A DNA stretch of 64,000 nt from Porticoccaceae bacterium (GTDB lineage: Bacteria; Pseudomonadota; Gammaproteobacteria; Pseudomonadales; Porticoccaceae): contig JABJOY010000024.1 in NCBI GenBank assembly GCA_018664075.1, forward strand, positions 1 to 64,000. Direction: 5' to 3'. The translations under genes and the position numbers were made by a program. Position 1 is the first letter of the stretch. The number at the start of each line of letters is the position of its first letter. Shown piece after piece: positions 21,253 to 32,723 of this stretch. The notes under the pieces were generated by a model. That model had not been told where the DNA came from and did not search any database. It was given only the letters and a program-made list of their open reading frames with translations.

Positions 21253-21924
21253 TTAATTAAACAGTAATGAATGGAGCTGCTGAGACTGTTCAACAACCCA
21301 ATCGGCATTCCATTGGTGAATATTCTGGCCCGCTTCAATATAGCCCCAGGCGGCGGCAATGGTGCGCATCCCTGCGGCCCGGCCAGCATCAATATCGCGG
21401 ATATGATCGCCCACATAGAGACAGTCCGCAGGGGCGATATCAATTTCTTTGCAGGCCAAAAACATAGGTTCCGGGTGTGGTTTAGGCTGGGCCACATGGT
21501 CAGGGCAGATCACTGTAGCCGCACCTCGAAGGGGCAATTGCTGCAGCACTGCATCGGTATAGCGGCAGGGCTTGTTGGTGACAATGCCCCAGGGAATATC
21601 CTGCTGGGAACATTGCTCAAGCACCTGCGCCAGGCCATCAAATAGCACAGTTTTGTCAGCCAGATTGGCAAAGTACAGTTCGAGAAACTCCTCTCGCAGA
21701 GACTCAAAGTCCCGATGTTCCGGGGTTAGGCCAAAGCCGGTTTGAATAAGACCTATGGAGCCATTGGTGACACTGGTGCGAACTGCAGAGTCGGGCAGTG
21801 GCTCGCGGCCATGGAGGCCGAGTTGTTTATTGAGAGCAGTGACAAAGTCCGGTGCTGTATCCAGCAGAGTGCCGTCCAGATCAAACAGCAGAGCTTTAAA
21901 ATCTAGCATGGCTTGCGCGCGCAA
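21253..21924 (-). CDS. HAD phosphatase, Gph/MupP family
   Basis: [45 protein letters not shown]; ubiG-yciK context as for mupP in Pseudomonas; alternative start MLDFK. Confidence 0.9.
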   Translation of the reverse strand: MRAQAMLDFKALLFDLDGTLLDTAPDFVTALNKQLGLHGREPLPDSAVRTSVTNGSIGLIQTGFGLTPEHRDFESLREEFLELYFANLADKTVLFDGLAQVLEQCSQQDIPWGIVTNKPCRYTDAVLQQLPLRGAATVICPDHVAQPKPHPEPMFLACKEIDIAPADCLYVGDHIRDIDAGRAAGMRTIAAAWGYIEAGQNIHQWNADWVVEQSQQLHSLLFN

Positions 21925-22613
21925 ATCATATAGTTAACGTCCACATCCCGCTCATCTAGCTTGTAGGTCTTGGTGATCGGGTTATAGAGCAGGCCAGTCA
22001 TCTGGTCGATTTCCAGTCCGGCTTCGCGAATCCATTGGCCCAGTTCCGAGGGGCGAATAAATTTGCTGTATTCATGGGTGCCTTTGGGCAGCATGCGCAG
22101 AACATATTCCACGCCAATTATCGCCAGTAGATAAGATTTGGGGTTGCGATTGATAGTTGAGAAAAACAGCGTGCCGCCAGGTTTACACATGGCCGCGCAG
22201 GCTGCCACGACGGAGTTGGGGTCTGGCACATGTTCTAGCATTTCAAGACAGGTCACAGTATCAAAGGCCTCGGCATGACTTTCGGCATAGTCTTCGGCAG
22301 TGGACTTTTCATAGGTCACGGCAACCCCGGACTCAAGCTTGTGCAGATTGCCCACCGCCAATGGGGCATCGCCCATATCGATACCTGTGACTACGGCACC
22401 GCGCTGGGCCAGCGCTTCGCACAGAATGCCGCCGCCACAGCCAACATCCAGAACAGTCTTTTCTGCCACTGGCGCCAGACTGTCAATCCAGTTGGCGCGC
22501 AATGGGTTGATATCATGCAGTGGCTTAAATTCACTGTTTCTGTCCCACCAGCGGCTGGCCAGTTCTTCAAACTTGCGAATTTCATGGGGGTCAACATTGT
22601 GAGCTTTTGACAT
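21903..22613 (-). CDS. ubiG: Ubiquinone biosynthesis O-methyltransferase UbiG
   Basis: [52 protein letters not shown]. Confidence 0.96.
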   Translation of the reverse strand: MSKAHNVDPHEIRKFEELASRWWDRNSEFKPLHDINPLRANWIDSLAPVAEKTVLDVGCGGGILCEALAQRGAVVTGIDMGDAPLAVGNLHKLESGVAVTYEKSTAEDYAESHAEAFDTVTCLEMLEHVPDPNSVVAACAAMCKPGGTLFFSTINRNPKSYLLAIIGVEYVLRMLPKGTHEYSKFIRPSELGQWIREAGLEIDQMTGLLYNPITKTYKLDERDVDVNYMICARKPC

Positions 22614-22632
22614 TATCGGTTTCCAATACTGG

Positions 22633-23958
22633 TCAGTTTGCGATCTTGTTACGCCATTCTGTGGCTGCCTGGATCAGGCTCTGGTGGTTCATGGTTTGTA
22701 GCTGACCCTCGTTGAGCAGAGGCTTGCCCGCTACCCAGCTGTGTGACACCTGGCTGCCAGCATTGCAGTAGACCAGCTGTGAGGCGGGATTATACAGCGG
22801 TTGCATGGCAATAGAATCCATTTTTACCGCAATAATATCCGCCGACTTGCCCGCTTCAAGGCTGCCTATCTCATTGTCCCAGCCCAGAGCCGCAGCACCA
22901 TTAATAGTGGCCATACGCAGTGCGGCATGGGCATCCAGAGCGCTGGCGTCCTGAGATGCATGTTTAGCCAGCAGCGCGGCAGTTTTTAGTTCACCAAATA
23001 GATCTAGATCATTATTGCTGGCGGCACCATCTGTACCAATGGCCACATTGATGCCAACGGCCATTAAGTCTGTCACCGGGCACTGGCCGCTGGCCAGTTT
23101 CATATTGGACTCGGGGCAGTGAATAACATGGCAATTGTGGTCTTGCAGCAGGCTGATATCTGAAGCATCCACCTGTGTCATATGCACCAGCTGAGTCTGG
23201 GGTAGCAGTAGTCCCAGATCACGCAGGCGCTGCAATGGACGACAGTCATATTGCTCCAGGGACTCGTGGATTTCGCTGGCGGTCTCATGGCAGTGGATAT
23301 GTATTGGCATATCCAGCTCATTGGCGTAGAGGGCAATTTTTTCCATAGCGCTGTCGGAGACCGAATAGGGCGCATGGGGGGCACAGGCAATTTTCAGCAA
23401 GGGCTGGTCGCCGTATTTGTCATTCAGTGCCAAACCTTTATGAATATAGTCATCGGCATCGCGCCCATAGGCGGTGGCAAAGTCCAGCACTGGAAAGCCA
23501 ATCTGGCAACGCATGCCGGCATGGCGAACTGCTTCCGCAATCTGCTCATGGTAGAAATACATATCAGCAAAGCAGGTAGTACCACTGGCAATCATTTCCG
23601 CCATGGCCAGCATTGTGCCATCGCGAACAAACTCTTCACTCACATGGCGACTTTCCGCGGGCCAGATATGATTTTCCAGCCAGGGTCTCAGGGGCAGGTC
23701 ATCGGCATAGCCGCGCAGCAGACTCATGGCAGCATGGCCATGGGCATTGACCAGCCCGGGCATCACAATATGATCATTAAGCTGCTCGATTTTGCGTGCA
23801 TCAAAGCGCTTGGCCGCTTCAGCCTGTGGATAAATCCCAATAATGCGCTCAGCATCAATTGCCAGGGCGCAATTCTCCAGAATCTGGTTGTTGGGAACCA
23901 CAGGAATTATCCATCTGCAGTTGATTAATAAGTCTATTTTTGTGCCTTGCATGATCAC
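22633..23958 (-). CDS. TRZ/ATZ-family amidohydrolase (MTA/SAH deaminase-like)
   Basis: [53 protein letters not shown]. Confidence 0.92.
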   Translation of the reverse strand: MIMQGTKIDLLINCRWIIPVVPNNQILENCALAIDAERIIGIYPQAEAAKRFDARKIEQLNDHIVMPGLVNAHGHAAMSLLRGYADDLPLRPWLENHIWPAESRHVSEEFVRDGTMLAMAEMIASGTTCFADMYFYHEQIAEAVRHAGMRCQIGFPVLDFATAYGRDADDYIHKGLALNDKYGDQPLLKIACAPHAPYSVSDSAMEKIALYANELDMPIHIHCHETASEIHESLEQYDCRPLQRLRDLGLLLPQTQLVHMTQVDASDISLLQDHNCHVIHCPESNMKLASGQCPVTDLMAVGINVAIGTDGAASNNDLDLFGELKTAALLAKHASQDASALDAHAALRMATINGAAALGWDNEIGSLEAGKSADIIAVKMDSIAMQPLYNPASQLVYCNAGSQVSHSWVAGKPLLNEGQLQTMNHQSLIQAATEWRNKIAN

Positions 23959-24192
23959 TCCCGAGTCAGGTTTCGGAGTATACCGAGTTTTTTGCGAGGT
24001 TTAAGCTACATAGGCGCTTTGAAGGCAATAAAAGCGGGAAAAACAGCCTTGTTATGTGCTAAAATTCTGCCCTTTAGAAGGGTTGTTGCAGGCTTGTTAC
24101 AGCAGCGCTTTTCGGGCTTGCCAGACCGGGGTTTCAAGCACTGGGTTGGTAATGGCAAAAGTTATAATAAAATCGGGAAACTAAAAGACATT

Positions 24193-26781
24193 ATGGGTGA
24201 TTTAGCAAAGGAAATTGTTCCGATCAATATTGAGGATGAGCTTAAACAGTCATATCTCGACTATGCCATGAGCGTTATTGTTGGCAGAGCGCTGCCAGAT
24301 GTTCGCGATGGCCTTAAGCCGGTGCACAGGCGCGTACTGTTTGCCATGAGCGAGCTGAACAACGACTGGAACAAAGCCTACAAGAAATCTGCCCGTGTGG
24401 TGGGTGATGTGATTGGTAAATACCATCCCCACGGCGACTCCGCTGTGTATGAAACTATTGTACGTATGGCCCAGCCATTCTCATTGCGGTACATGCTGGT
24501 GGACGGTCAGGGTAACTTTGGCTCGATTGATGGCGACAGCGCTGCGGCCATGCGATACACCGAAATTCGCATGACCAAAATTGCCCATGCGCTGCTGGAA
24601 GATTTAGAAAAAGATACCGTCGACTTTGTCCCCAACTACGACGAAACCGAACAGATACCCATGGTGATGCCAACCCGCATCCCCAACCTGCTAGTCAATG
24701 GCTCCTCCGGTATTGCCGTGGGCATGGCCACCAATATTCCGCCGCACAACCTCACCGAAGTGGTTAAGGGTTGCCTCGCACTGATCGATAACAGTGACAT
24801 TACCATTGATGAATTGATGGAATATATTCCCGGGCCAGATTTCCCCACTGGTGCCATTATCAATGGTAGAGCCGGCATTATTCAGGCTTACAGAACAGGC
24901 CGGGGCCGCATCTATGTGCGCGCCAAAGCCGATATTGAAGTTGATGAAAAGACCAAGCGCGAAACCATTATTATCCACGAGATTCCCTACCAGCTAAACA
25001 AAGCTCGCCTGATTGAGCGTATTGCCGAGCTGGTAAAAGAGAAAAAGATCGAAGGTATCTCCGAGCTGCGGGATGAGTCTGACAAAGACGGCCTGCGGGT
25101 GGTAATTGAGCTGAAGCGGGGCGAGATGGGTGAGGTAGTGCTTAATAATCTCTATGCCCAGACCCAGCTGCAGTCAGTATTTGGTATCAATGTGGTAGCT
25201 CTGGTCGATGGCCAGCCCAAGATTCTCAACCTTAAACAGATGCTTGAGGCCTTTGTTCGTCACCGCCGAGAAGTGGTCACGCGCAGAACCATCTATCTGC
25301 TGCGCAAGGCTCGCGAGCGCGCCCATACATTGGAAGGCTTTGCCATTGCGCTGGCCAATATCGATGAAATTATTACCCTGATCAAGCAGTCTACAACCCC
25401 TGCAGATGCCCGTGAGGCACTGGTAGCAAAAGGCTGGAACCCAGGTTCTGTGGTAGAGATGCTGGATCGTGCCGGTGCCTCGGCAACCCGCCCGGAGTGG
25501 CTGGAGGAGCAGTACGGTCTGCGCGACGGCCAATACCATCTGTCCCCAGAGCAGGCCAAAGATATTCTCGAACTGCGCCTGCACCGCCTTACCGGCATGG
25601 AGCACGACAAGATAATAGAAGAGTTCGCCGTCAAGCTGGAAGAAATTGCCGACTATCAGGATATTCTCGGTGATATCAATCGCCTGATGACTGTGATTCG
25701 CGAAGAGCTGGAAGCTGTAGTTGAAGAGTTTGGCGACGAGCGTCGCAGTGAGATCGTTGAATCCCAGCACGATCTGACCGTTGAAGACCTGATTACGGAA
25801 GAAGACCGCGTGGTAACTATTTCCCACGGTGGCTATGCCAAGACCCAGCCCCTCACCGACTATCAGGCCCAGCGCCGCGGCGGTATGGGCAAGTCGGCAA
25901 CTGCAGTGAAAGATGAAGACTTTGTTGAACACCTGCTGGTTGCCAGCACCCATGCCACGATTCTGTGCTTTACCAATCTGGGCAAAGTTTACTGGCTCAA
26001 GGTGTATCAGATTCCTGTGGCCGGGCGTAATTCCCGGGGCCGCCCAGTGGTCAATCTATTGCCCCTCGATGAGGGAGAGCGAATCAGTTCAATTCTGCCC
26101 GTTGAAGAATACAGCGCAGATAAGTTTGTGGTTATGGCCACGGCCAATGGCACAGTGAAGAAAACTTCATTGGATCAGTACTCCCGTCCACGCAGTGTTG
26201 GTTTGCGCGCCGTGGATCTGGTTGAAGGTGATCAGCTGGTGGGTACCGCTATTATTGATGACAACAGTGATGTGATGTTGCTCAGCTCGGAGGGCAAGGC
26301 CGTGCGCTTTGCCAGCACCGATGCCCGGGCCATGGGTCGAGTCTCCAAAGGTGTGCGCGGTATGCGCCTCCCCGAAGAGCACAGGGTGATCTCGATGGTG
26401 GTGCCCGAAGAAGACGGATTCCTGCTTACGGTCTGTGAAAATGGCTATGGCAAGCGCACCAAAGTGGATGAGTTCCCCACAAAAGGGCGTGGTGGTAAAG
26501 GCATGATTGCGATTCAGGCCAGCGAGCGCAACGGCCCATTGGTTGGAGCCACCCAGCTATTTGCCGGTGATGAGATTATGCTGATCTCCGATCAGGGCAC
26601 CATGGTTCGCACCAGAGGTGACGAAGTATCAGTGGTCGGCCGCAACACCCAGGGCGTGCGCATTATTCGCCTTAGAGACAATGAAAATCTGGTTAGTCTG
26701 GCGCGTATTGCCGAGCCAGAGGAAGATGAACTGGCAGAAGACGAAAGCGGCGCCAGCGCCGAAGCATCTGCAGAAGAATAA
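24193..26781 (+). CDS. gyrA: DNA gyrase subunit A (start 24193 within the longer ORF 23947-26781)
   Basis: [61 protein letters not shown], GyrA C-terminal repeats. Confidence 0.97.
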   Translation: MGDLAKEIVPINIEDELKQSYLDYAMSVIVGRALPDVRDGLKPVHRRVLFAMSELNNDWNKAYKKSARVVGDVIGKYHPHGDSAVYETIVRMAQPFSLRYMLVDGQGNFGSIDGDSAAAMRYTEIRMTKIAHALLEDLEKDTVDFVPNYDETEQIPMVMPTRIPNLLVNGSSGIAVGMATNIPPHNLTEVVKGCLALIDNSDITIDELMEYIPGPDFPTGAIINGRAGIIQAYRTGRGRIYVRAKADIEVDEKTKRETIIIHEIPYQLNKARLIERIAELVKEKKIEGISELRDESDKDGLRVVIELKRGEMGEVVLNNLYAQTQLQSVFGINVVALVDGQPKILNLKQMLEAFVRHRREVVTRRTIYLLRKARERAHTLEGFAIALANIDEIITLIKQSTTPADAREALVAKGWNPGSVVEMLDRAGASATRPEWLEEQYGLRDGQYHLSPEQAKDILELRLHRLTGMEHDKIIEEFAVKLEEIADYQDILGDINRLMTVIREELEAVVEEFGDERRSEIVESQHDLTVEDLITEEDRVVTISHGGYAKTQPLTDYQAQRRGGMGKSATAVKDEDFVEHLLVASTHATILCFTNLGKVYWLKVYQIPVAGRNSRGRPVVNLLPLDEGERISSILPVEEYSADKFVVMATANGTVKKTSLDQYSRPRSVGLRAVDLVEGDQLVGTAIIDDNSDVMLLSSEGKAVRFASTDARAMGRVSKGVRGMRLPEEHRVISMVVPEEDGFLLTVCENGYGKRTKVDEFPTKGRGGKGMIAIQASERNGPLVGATQLFAGDEIMLISDQGTMVRTRGDEVSVVGRNTQGVRIIRLRDNENLVSLARIAEPEEDELAEDESGASAEASAEE

Positions 26782-26792
26782 AAGGATAGAGC

Positions 26793-27878
26793 ATGTCTGA
26801 CAAAAACCCTTTACTGGGGCTAAGAGACAAGATCGATGCGTTGGACCTACAGATTATGCAGGCCATCAGCGATCGTGCTAAATGTGCGCAGCAGGTTGCC
26901 GAGGTCAAGAAAGGGCAGGGCGACAAGGCCTATTACAAGCCTGAGCGTGAAGCACAGGTGCTGCGCCATATTATGGAAAAAAATGCAGGCCCCCTGGACA
27001 ATGAAGAGATGGCGAGGCTGTTTCGTCAGATTATGTCCGCCTGCCTGGCGCTAGAACAGCCAGTTAAAGTGGCGTTTCTGGGGCCCGAGGGTACCTTCAC
27101 CCAGGAGGCGGCGCTCAAGCATTTTGGCGACTCCGCTGTTAGCGTGCCACTGGCCGCCATTGATGAAGTATTCCGCGAAGTGCTGGCCGGGTCTTGCAAC
27201 TATGGTGTAGTGCCAGTGGAAAATAGCACAGAAGGTGTTGTCAGCCACACCTTGGATAGCTTTATGGACTCGTCACTGAAAATTTGTGGCGAAGTAGAGC
27301 TTCGTATCCATCAGAATTTTTTGACCGGGCCCAACACCAATAAAGACAGTATTACCAGGGTGTACTCCCATGCTCAGTCACTGGCTCAGTGTCGACAGTG
27401 GTTGAATTCTAAGTACCCCAATATTGAGCGCGTGGCTGTGAGCAGCAATGCTGAAGCAGCGAAACGTGTGCAGGGTGAATGGAACTCAGCGGCCATTGCC
27501 GGGGATATTTCCTGCCAGCTGTATGGCCTTGAAAAGCTCTGGGACAAAATTGAAGACAATCCAGACAACTCCACCAGATTTTTGATTATTGGTCGTGAAG
27601 CAGTACCTCCCAGTGGTGATGACAGAACCTCAATAGTGGTCTCTGTACACAACAAGCCTGGCGCATTGCACGACCTGCTGGAACCATTCCGCCGCAACAA
27701 TGTGGATATGACTCGCCTTGAGTCACGCCCCTCGCGCAGTAGCAAGTGGTCCTATGTATTCTTTATTGATTTTGTCGGTCATATTGAAGATGCGCCGGTA
27801 GCAGCGGTGCTGCAAGAGCTTAAATCTGATGTCGCCGATCTAAAAGTACTGGGGTCATATCCTCGGGCTGTCCTGTAA
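26793..27878 (+). CDS. pheA: Chorismate mutase / prephenate dehydratase (P-protein)
   Basis: LRDKIDALDLQIMQAISDRAKCAQQVAEVK CM domain, FLGPEGTFTQEAALKHFG, VVPVENSTEGVVSHTLD, TRFLIIGRE, ACT-domain ESRPSR. Confidence 0.95.
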   Translation: MSDKNPLLGLRDKIDALDLQIMQAISDRAKCAQQVAEVKKGQGDKAYYKPEREAQVLRHIMEKNAGPLDNEEMARLFRQIMSACLALEQPVKVAFLGPEGTFTQEAALKHFGDSAVSVPLAAIDEVFREVLAGSCNYGVVPVENSTEGVVSHTLDSFMDSSLKICGEVELRIHQNFLTGPNTNKDSITRVYSHAQSLAQCRQWLNSKYPNIERVAVSSNAEAAKRVQGEWNSAAIAGDISCQLYGLEKLWDKIEDNPDNSTRFLIIGREAVPPSGDDRTSIVVSVHNKPGALHDLLEPFRRNNVDMTRLESRPSRSSKWSYVFFIDFVGHIEDAPVAAVLQELKSDVADLKVLGSYPRAVL

Positions 27879-27924
27879 ATCGCAGCTCGTAAAATTAAGC
27901 CCGTAACTGATAGCTGGTAAACAA

Positions 27925-30186
27925 ATGTCCCATAACTCAATGAGTGCAACACCTATCATCAATCGCCTTGTGGTGGTTGGTCTGGGGCTTATTGGCTCGA
28001 GTTTAGCGGCCGCAGCCCGTGAAAAAGGCTTGGCCAAAGAAGTGATTGGCATTTCTCGCCGCGCTTCGACGGTCGAGATAGCGGTGAAAGCAGGCATTAT
28101 TGATCGCGGTGAAGATACTGTAGCAGCAGTAGCTGCAGAGCTTGGTGAAGGGGATATGCTGGTAATTGGCGTGCCTACCTTAACCGTGCCCGCAGTCTTG
28201 CAGGACTGCGCCAATTTGCTCACAGTCGATGTCACCATAACAGATGTGGCCAGTGTTAAAGGCTCAGTCATGGATGCAGCCATTGATATTTATGGCCAGC
28301 TGCCCAGCCAGTTTGTGCCAGGTCATCCTATTGCCGGCTCAGAGAAAAGCGGCGTTACTGCGGCCAATTCCAACTTGTTTATTGACCATCGGGTGATTCT
28401 CACCCCAGATACCAGTACCGCAGACAAGCATATACAGCTGGTTGCGGCGCTATGGACAGGGGCAGGGGCCACAGTCTCTAGTATGGCGCGCAAAGAGCAT
28501 GATGAAATTCTTGCCGCCACCAGCCATCTGCCCCATTTTCTTGCCTACTCCCTAGTGGATACCCTGGCAGCAATGGGTGATAACCGGGAAATCTTTCGCT
28601 ACGCCGCCGGTGGCTTTCGGGACTTTACCAGAATCGCAGCCAGCGACCCGGTGATGTGGCGGGATATTGCCCTCGCCAACCGCGAATCTATTCTCACCAT
28701 TCTCGATCAGGTGATGGACAACTTTAAAGAAATGCGCAGCGCTATAGATAGTGGCGATGCAGATTACATGATGAGCGTGTTTACCCGAGCTCGGGATGCG
28801 CGCAATCATTTTGGCCAAATTCTAGAACAACAAGCATTACAGGGTGGAATACAGAGTCCCATGGTAGAAAAAATAAGTAACTATCGGGTAAAACCCGGTG
28901 GCAATGCAGTAGGGGATATTCGAGTTCCCGGTGATAAATCAATGTCCCACCGCTCCATTATGCTGGGCTCCCTGGCCGAGGGGCTGACTGAAGTCACCGG
29001 CTTTCTTGAAGGTGAAGACAGCCTGGCCACATTGCAGTCATTCCGCGATATGGGTGTGGTGATTCAAGGCCCGGAGCAGGGTCGAGTTGCTATTAATGGC
29101 GTTGGGCTGCATGGCCTTAAAGCTCCAGGCAAGCCACTGTATCTGGGCAATTCCGGCACTTCCATACGTCTGCTTAGCGGGCTGTTGGCCGGCCAGGCCT
29201 TTGATGTAGAGCTTACTGGCGATGCCTCGCTGTCAGGCCGCCCCATGGGTCGTGTGGCCGACCCATTGCGTGAGATGGGTGCAGTGATTGAAACTGCAGA
29301 AGGCGGCAGACCACCATTAAAAATTAAAGGCGGGCAAAAGTTGACGCCAATTGACTACCAGATGCCCATGGCCAGTGCCCAGGTTAAGTCCTGTGTTTTG
29401 TTGGCTGGCCTCTATGCCGAAGGCGAGACCTCAGTGGTTGAGCCTGCGCCCACTCGCGACCATACCGAACGCATGTTGCGGGGCTTTGGTTACTCTGTGA
29501 CCACAGATGGCAGCAAAGCCTCACTCCGCGGCGGCGGCAGCTTAACCGCCACTCGTATTGATGTGCCAGCAGATATCTCCAGTGCCGCATTCTTTATGGT
29601 CGCCGCGGCTATAGTGCCGGGGTCTAATATTGTGCTGCGCCATGTGGGTGTTAACCCAACCCGGGTTGGGGTGATTAATATTCTGCGCCAGATGGGCACC
29701 AGCATCGAGCTGTTTAATGAAACAGAAGTGGGCGGCGAACCGGTGGCTGACATTCGTGTTCAATACGGCGAGCTGAAGGGCATTAATATCCCGGAGGATC
29801 AGGTGCCATTGGCAATTGATGAATTCCCTGTACTGTTTGTAGCCGCGGCCTGTGCCGAAGGTCTTACCGTGCTTACCGGTGCGGAAGAACTGCGGGTTAA
29901 AGAGAGCGACCGTATTCAGAGCATGGCCGATGGCCTGGTGACTCTGGGCATTGATGCCCAGTCCACTCCCGATGGCATTCGTATTCAGGGTGGCCAGCTG
30001 GGTTCAGGACAAGTGCATAGCCATGATGATCATCGTATTGCCATGGCCTTCACCATAGCGGCACTGCGCGCCACAGGGGAGATACTGGTCCATGACTGCA
30101 ATAATGTCGCCACCTCATTTCCCAACTTTATTAATTTAGCACGCCAGGTAGGCATTGATCTGCAGCGAGAAATGTTAGGCGATTAA
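27925..30186 (+). CDS. Bifunctional prephenate dehydrogenase / 3-phosphoshikimate 1-carboxyvinyltransferase (TyrA-AroA fusion)
   Basis: VVVGLGLIGSSLAAAAREKG (TyrA) then VPGDKSMSHRSIMLGSLAEG, YLGNSGTSIRLLSGLLAG, DHRIAMAF (AroA) in a single 753-aa frame. Confidence 0.95.
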   Translation: MSHNSMSATPIINRLVVVGLGLIGSSLAAAAREKGLAKEVIGISRRASTVEIAVKAGIIDRGEDTVAAVAAELGEGDMLVIGVPTLTVPAVLQDCANLLTVDVTITDVASVKGSVMDAAIDIYGQLPSQFVPGHPIAGSEKSGVTAANSNLFIDHRVILTPDTSTADKHIQLVAALWTGAGATVSSMARKEHDEILAATSHLPHFLAYSLVDTLAAMGDNREIFRYAAGGFRDFTRIAASDPVMWRDIALANRESILTILDQVMDNFKEMRSAIDSGDADYMMSVFTRARDARNHFGQILEQQALQGGIQSPMVEKISNYRVKPGGNAVGDIRVPGDKSMSHRSIMLGSLAEGLTEVTGFLEGEDSLATLQSFRDMGVVIQGPEQGRVAINGVGLHGLKAPGKPLYLGNSGTSIRLLSGLLAGQAFDVELTGDASLSGRPMGRVADPLREMGAVIETAEGGRPPLKIKGGQKLTPIDYQMPMASAQVKSCVLLAGLYAEGETSVVEPAPTRDHTERMLRGFGYSVTTDGSKASLRGGGSLTATRIDVPADISSAAFFMVAAAIVPGSNIVLRHVGVNPTRVGVINILRQMGTSIELFNETEVGGEPVADIRVQYGELKGINIPEDQVPLAIDEFPVLFVAAACAEGLTVLTGAEELRVKESDRIQSMADGLVTLGIDAQSTPDGIRIQGGQLGSGQVHSHDDHRIAMAFTIAALRATGEILVHDCNNVATSFPNFINLARQVGIDLQREMLGD

Positions 30187-30219
30187 CCCGCTTATCAGTT
30201 CAGATACAAAGGTAAAACC

Positions 30220-30906
30220 ATGGCAACTATTATTACAATTGACGGCCCAAGCGGGGCTGGCAAAGGCACTATCAGCCGTATGTTGGCGAAAAAGCTGCGC
30301 TTCCATTATCTGGATAGCGGCGCCCTCTATCGGCTCCTGGGGCTGGCTGCAGTGCGTCACAGTGTTGATATGGCCAATCAACAGGACCTCAGCACACTGG
30401 CCGGTCATATGGATATAGACTTTGAGGCTAGCGGTGATGAGTTAAAGGTTTTGCTGGAAGGCGAAGATGTCAGTCTCGAATTGCGCACCGAAAATACCGG
30501 CGCTCTGGCATCTCAGGTCGCGTCATTGCCCAATGTTCGCGCAGCACTGCTCAGACGCCAGCAGCTGTTTGCCAAAGAGCCTGGCCTGGTTGCCGATGGT
30601 CGCGATATGGGCACAGTGGTTTTTCCCGAGGCTCCACTCAAAATTTATCTGACGGCCAGCGCCGAAGAGCGCGCCCAGCGCCGCTATAAAGAGTTGCTTG
30701 CCAAAGGCGAAAATGTTAGTCTGCGCGCCCTTGAAGAGCAGGTGCGCTCTCGAGATGAACGGGATATGAGCCGAGATGCTTCGCCATTGATACCAGCGGC
30801 GGATGCAGTGCAGTTAGACAGCTCGGAGTTATCTATTCAAGAAGTGATGGATACAGTGCTAAACCTGGTGTACTTAAAAGGTCTTGCAACCAGTGTCGAT
30901 CATTAA
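30220..30906 (+). CDS. cmk: Cytidylate kinase
   Basis: ITIDGPSGAGKGTISRMLAKKL, YLDSGALYR, VADGRDMGTVVFPEAPLKIYLTASAEERAQRR. Confidence 0.97.
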   Translation: MATIITIDGPSGAGKGTISRMLAKKLRFHYLDSGALYRLLGLAAVRHSVDMANQQDLSTLAGHMDIDFEASGDELKVLLEGEDVSLELRTENTGALASQVASLPNVRAALLRRQQLFAKEPGLVADGRDMGTVVFPEAPLKIYLTASAEERAQRRYKELLAKGENVSLRALEEQVRSRDERDMSRDASPLIPAADAVQLDSSELSIQEVMDTVLNLVYLKGLATSVDH

Positions 30907-30909
30907 ACG

Positions 30910-30958
30910 GGCTTTCCAGCAATTGCCAGCTAACATTGCTGCAAGCCTTTATTTTAAC
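30910..30958 (+). terminator. Hairpin with U-rich tail between cmk and rpsA (terminator or attenuator-like)
   Basis: GGCTT-tc-CAGCAAT-N11-ATTGCTG-c-AAGCC followed by TTTATTTTAA. Confidence 0.6.
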
Positions 30959-30962
30959 TGAC

Positions 30963-30983
30963 CCGCGTAAACTGGCCACGCGG
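30963..30983 (+). promoter_or_regulatory. rpsA leader hairpin CCGCGT-N9-ACGCGG
   Basis: 6-bp perfect GC-rich stem, 51 bp upstream of rpsA ATG. Confidence 0.5.
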
Positions 30984-31034
30984 AAAAAAGAGATCAGCCC
31001 ATGCTGTCACTCTGTCAATACTTAGGTATTTCCC

Positions 31035-32708
31035 ATGAGCGAAAATTTCGCAGATCTATTTGAAGAAAGTCTACAAACCGTAGAAATGAACCCCGGCGCC
31101 ATTATTACTGGCGTAATTATCGATGTCGATAAAGACTGGGTTACCGTGCATGCTGGTCTAAAGTCTGAAGGCGTTATTCCCGCGGAACAATTTTTTAACG
31201 ATAAAGGTGAACTTGAAGTTGCTGTTGGCGACGAAGTTCAGGTTGCTCTGGAAGCTGTTGAAGATGGCTTCGGTGCTACCAAACTTTCTCGTGAGAAAGC
31301 CCGCCGTGCAGAATCCTGGATCGAGCTTGAAGCAGCACATACTGCTGATGAAGTGGTTACAGGTGTTATCTCCGGTAAGGTTAAAGGTGGTTTCACAGTT
31401 GATGTTCGCGGCTTGCGCGCGTTCCTGCCAGGTTCACTGGTTGATGTTCGCCCACTGCGCGAAATTACTCACCTGGAAAACATCGAATTAGAATTTAAAG
31501 TGATCAAACTCGACCCCAAGCGCAACAACGTTGTTGTTAGCCGTCGTGCGGTAATGGAGAGTGCAAACTCTGTAGAGCGCGAAGAACTGCTGGCCAACCT
31601 GGAAGAAGGCGCGTCACTGAAAGGTGTTATTAAGAACCTGACTGACTACGGTGCCTTTGTTGATCTGGGCGGCATTGATGGCCTGCTGCATATCACTGAT
31701 ATGTCTTGGAAGCGCATCAAGCACCCATCCGAGATGATCAATGTTGGCGACGAGATTGATGTTAAGGTTCTCAAATTTGACCGTGAGCGCAACCGCGTAT
31801 CGCTGGGCATGAAACAGATGGGCGAAGATCCCTGGGGCGACATCAAAGGTCGTTACCCAGAGGGCGCACGCTGTAAAGCCAAGATCACCAACCTCACCGA
31901 CTACGGTTGTTTTGCCGAGCTGGAAGATGGTGTTGAAGGTCTGGTACACGTTTCTGAAATGGATTGGACTAACAAAAATGTTCACCCATCCAAGATCGTT
32001 GATCTGGGTCAGGAAGTTGAAGTTATGGTACTGGACATCGACGAAGAACGCCGTCGTATCTCTCTGGGTATCAAGCAGTGCTTCACCAACCCATGGGATG
32101 ACTTTGCTTCAAGCATGACCAAAGGCGACAAGATCTCAGGCAAGATCAAATCTATCACTGACTTCGGTATCTTTATCGGTCTGGACGGTGGTATCGATGG
32201 TCTGGTTCACCTGTCAGATATCTCCTGGAACGAAACTGGCGAAGAAGCTGTTCGCAACTTCAAGAAAGGCGAAGAAGTTGAGACTGTTGTGCTTAGCATT
32301 GATGCAGAACGTGAGCGTATCTCGCTGGGCATTAAGCAGCTTTCAGACGATCCGTTTAACAACTACGTAGCCGAGAACGACAAGGGTGCGATTGTTAAAG
32401 GAACTGTTAAAGAAGTTGACGCCAAAGGCGCGGTTATCGACCTGGGTAACGACATCGAAGCTTCACTGAAAGGCTCTGAGCTATCTCGCGACAAAGTAGA
32501 AGATGCCCGCAATGAGCTGACGGTTGGTGCTGAAGTTGAAGCCAAGATTATTAATGTGGATCGCAAGAACCGCACAATTAGTCTGTCGATCAAAGCGAAA
32601 GATGTTTCTGACGAAAAAGATGCAGTTAAAGCGCATCGCAAGACAGAAGCTGATACAGCATCACCAGCTACTATCGGTGACCTGATCAAGGCTCAAATGG
32701 ACAAATAA
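31035..32708 (+). CDS. rpsA: 30S ribosomal protein S1
   Basis: 557 aa with repeated S1 motifs ([30 protein letters not shown] etc.), FADLFEESL start; cmk-rpsA-ihfB context. Confidence 0.98.
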   Translation: MSENFADLFEESLQTVEMNPGAIITGVIIDVDKDWVTVHAGLKSEGVIPAEQFFNDKGELEVAVGDEVQVALEAVEDGFGATKLSREKARRAESWIELEAAHTADEVVTGVISGKVKGGFTVDVRGLRAFLPGSLVDVRPLREITHLENIELEFKVIKLDPKRNNVVVSRRAVMESANSVEREELLANLEEGASLKGVIKNLTDYGAFVDLGGIDGLLHITDMSWKRIKHPSEMINVGDEIDVKVLKFDRERNRVSLGMKQMGEDPWGDIKGRYPEGARCKAKITNLTDYGCFAELEDGVEGLVHVSEMDWTNKNVHPSKIVDLGQEVEVMVLDIDEERRRISLGIKQCFTNPWDDFASSMTKGDKISGKIKSITDFGIFIGLDGGIDGLVHLSDISWNETGEEAVRNFKKGEEVETVVLSIDAERERISLGIKQLSDDPFNNYVAENDKGAIVKGTVKEVDAKGAVIDLGNDIEASLKGSELSRDKVEDARNELTVGAEVEAKIINVDRKNRTISLSIKAKDVSDEKDAVKAHRKTEADTASPATIGDLIKAQMDK

Positions 32709-32723
32709 GGTTCAATTGAGTTC

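Noticed and set aside
23965-24000. Short TCGG-N6-CCGA hairpin followed by GTTTTTT before gyrA
   Set aside because: 4-bp stem only and located upstream of two divergent genes, where a terminator is not expected.
23947-24192. 82-aa N-terminal extension of gyrA in the supplied ORF
   Set aside because: GyrA homologs begin at [26 protein letters not shown] (24193); the extension is non-conserved intergenic sequence.
25174-25953. 259-aa antisense ORF inside gyrA
   Set aside because: Opposite strongly conserved gyrA codons; no independent support.
31600-32600. Internal sequence similarity in rpsA as a DNA repeat element
   Set aside because: Explained by the repeated S1 domains of the ribosomal protein.
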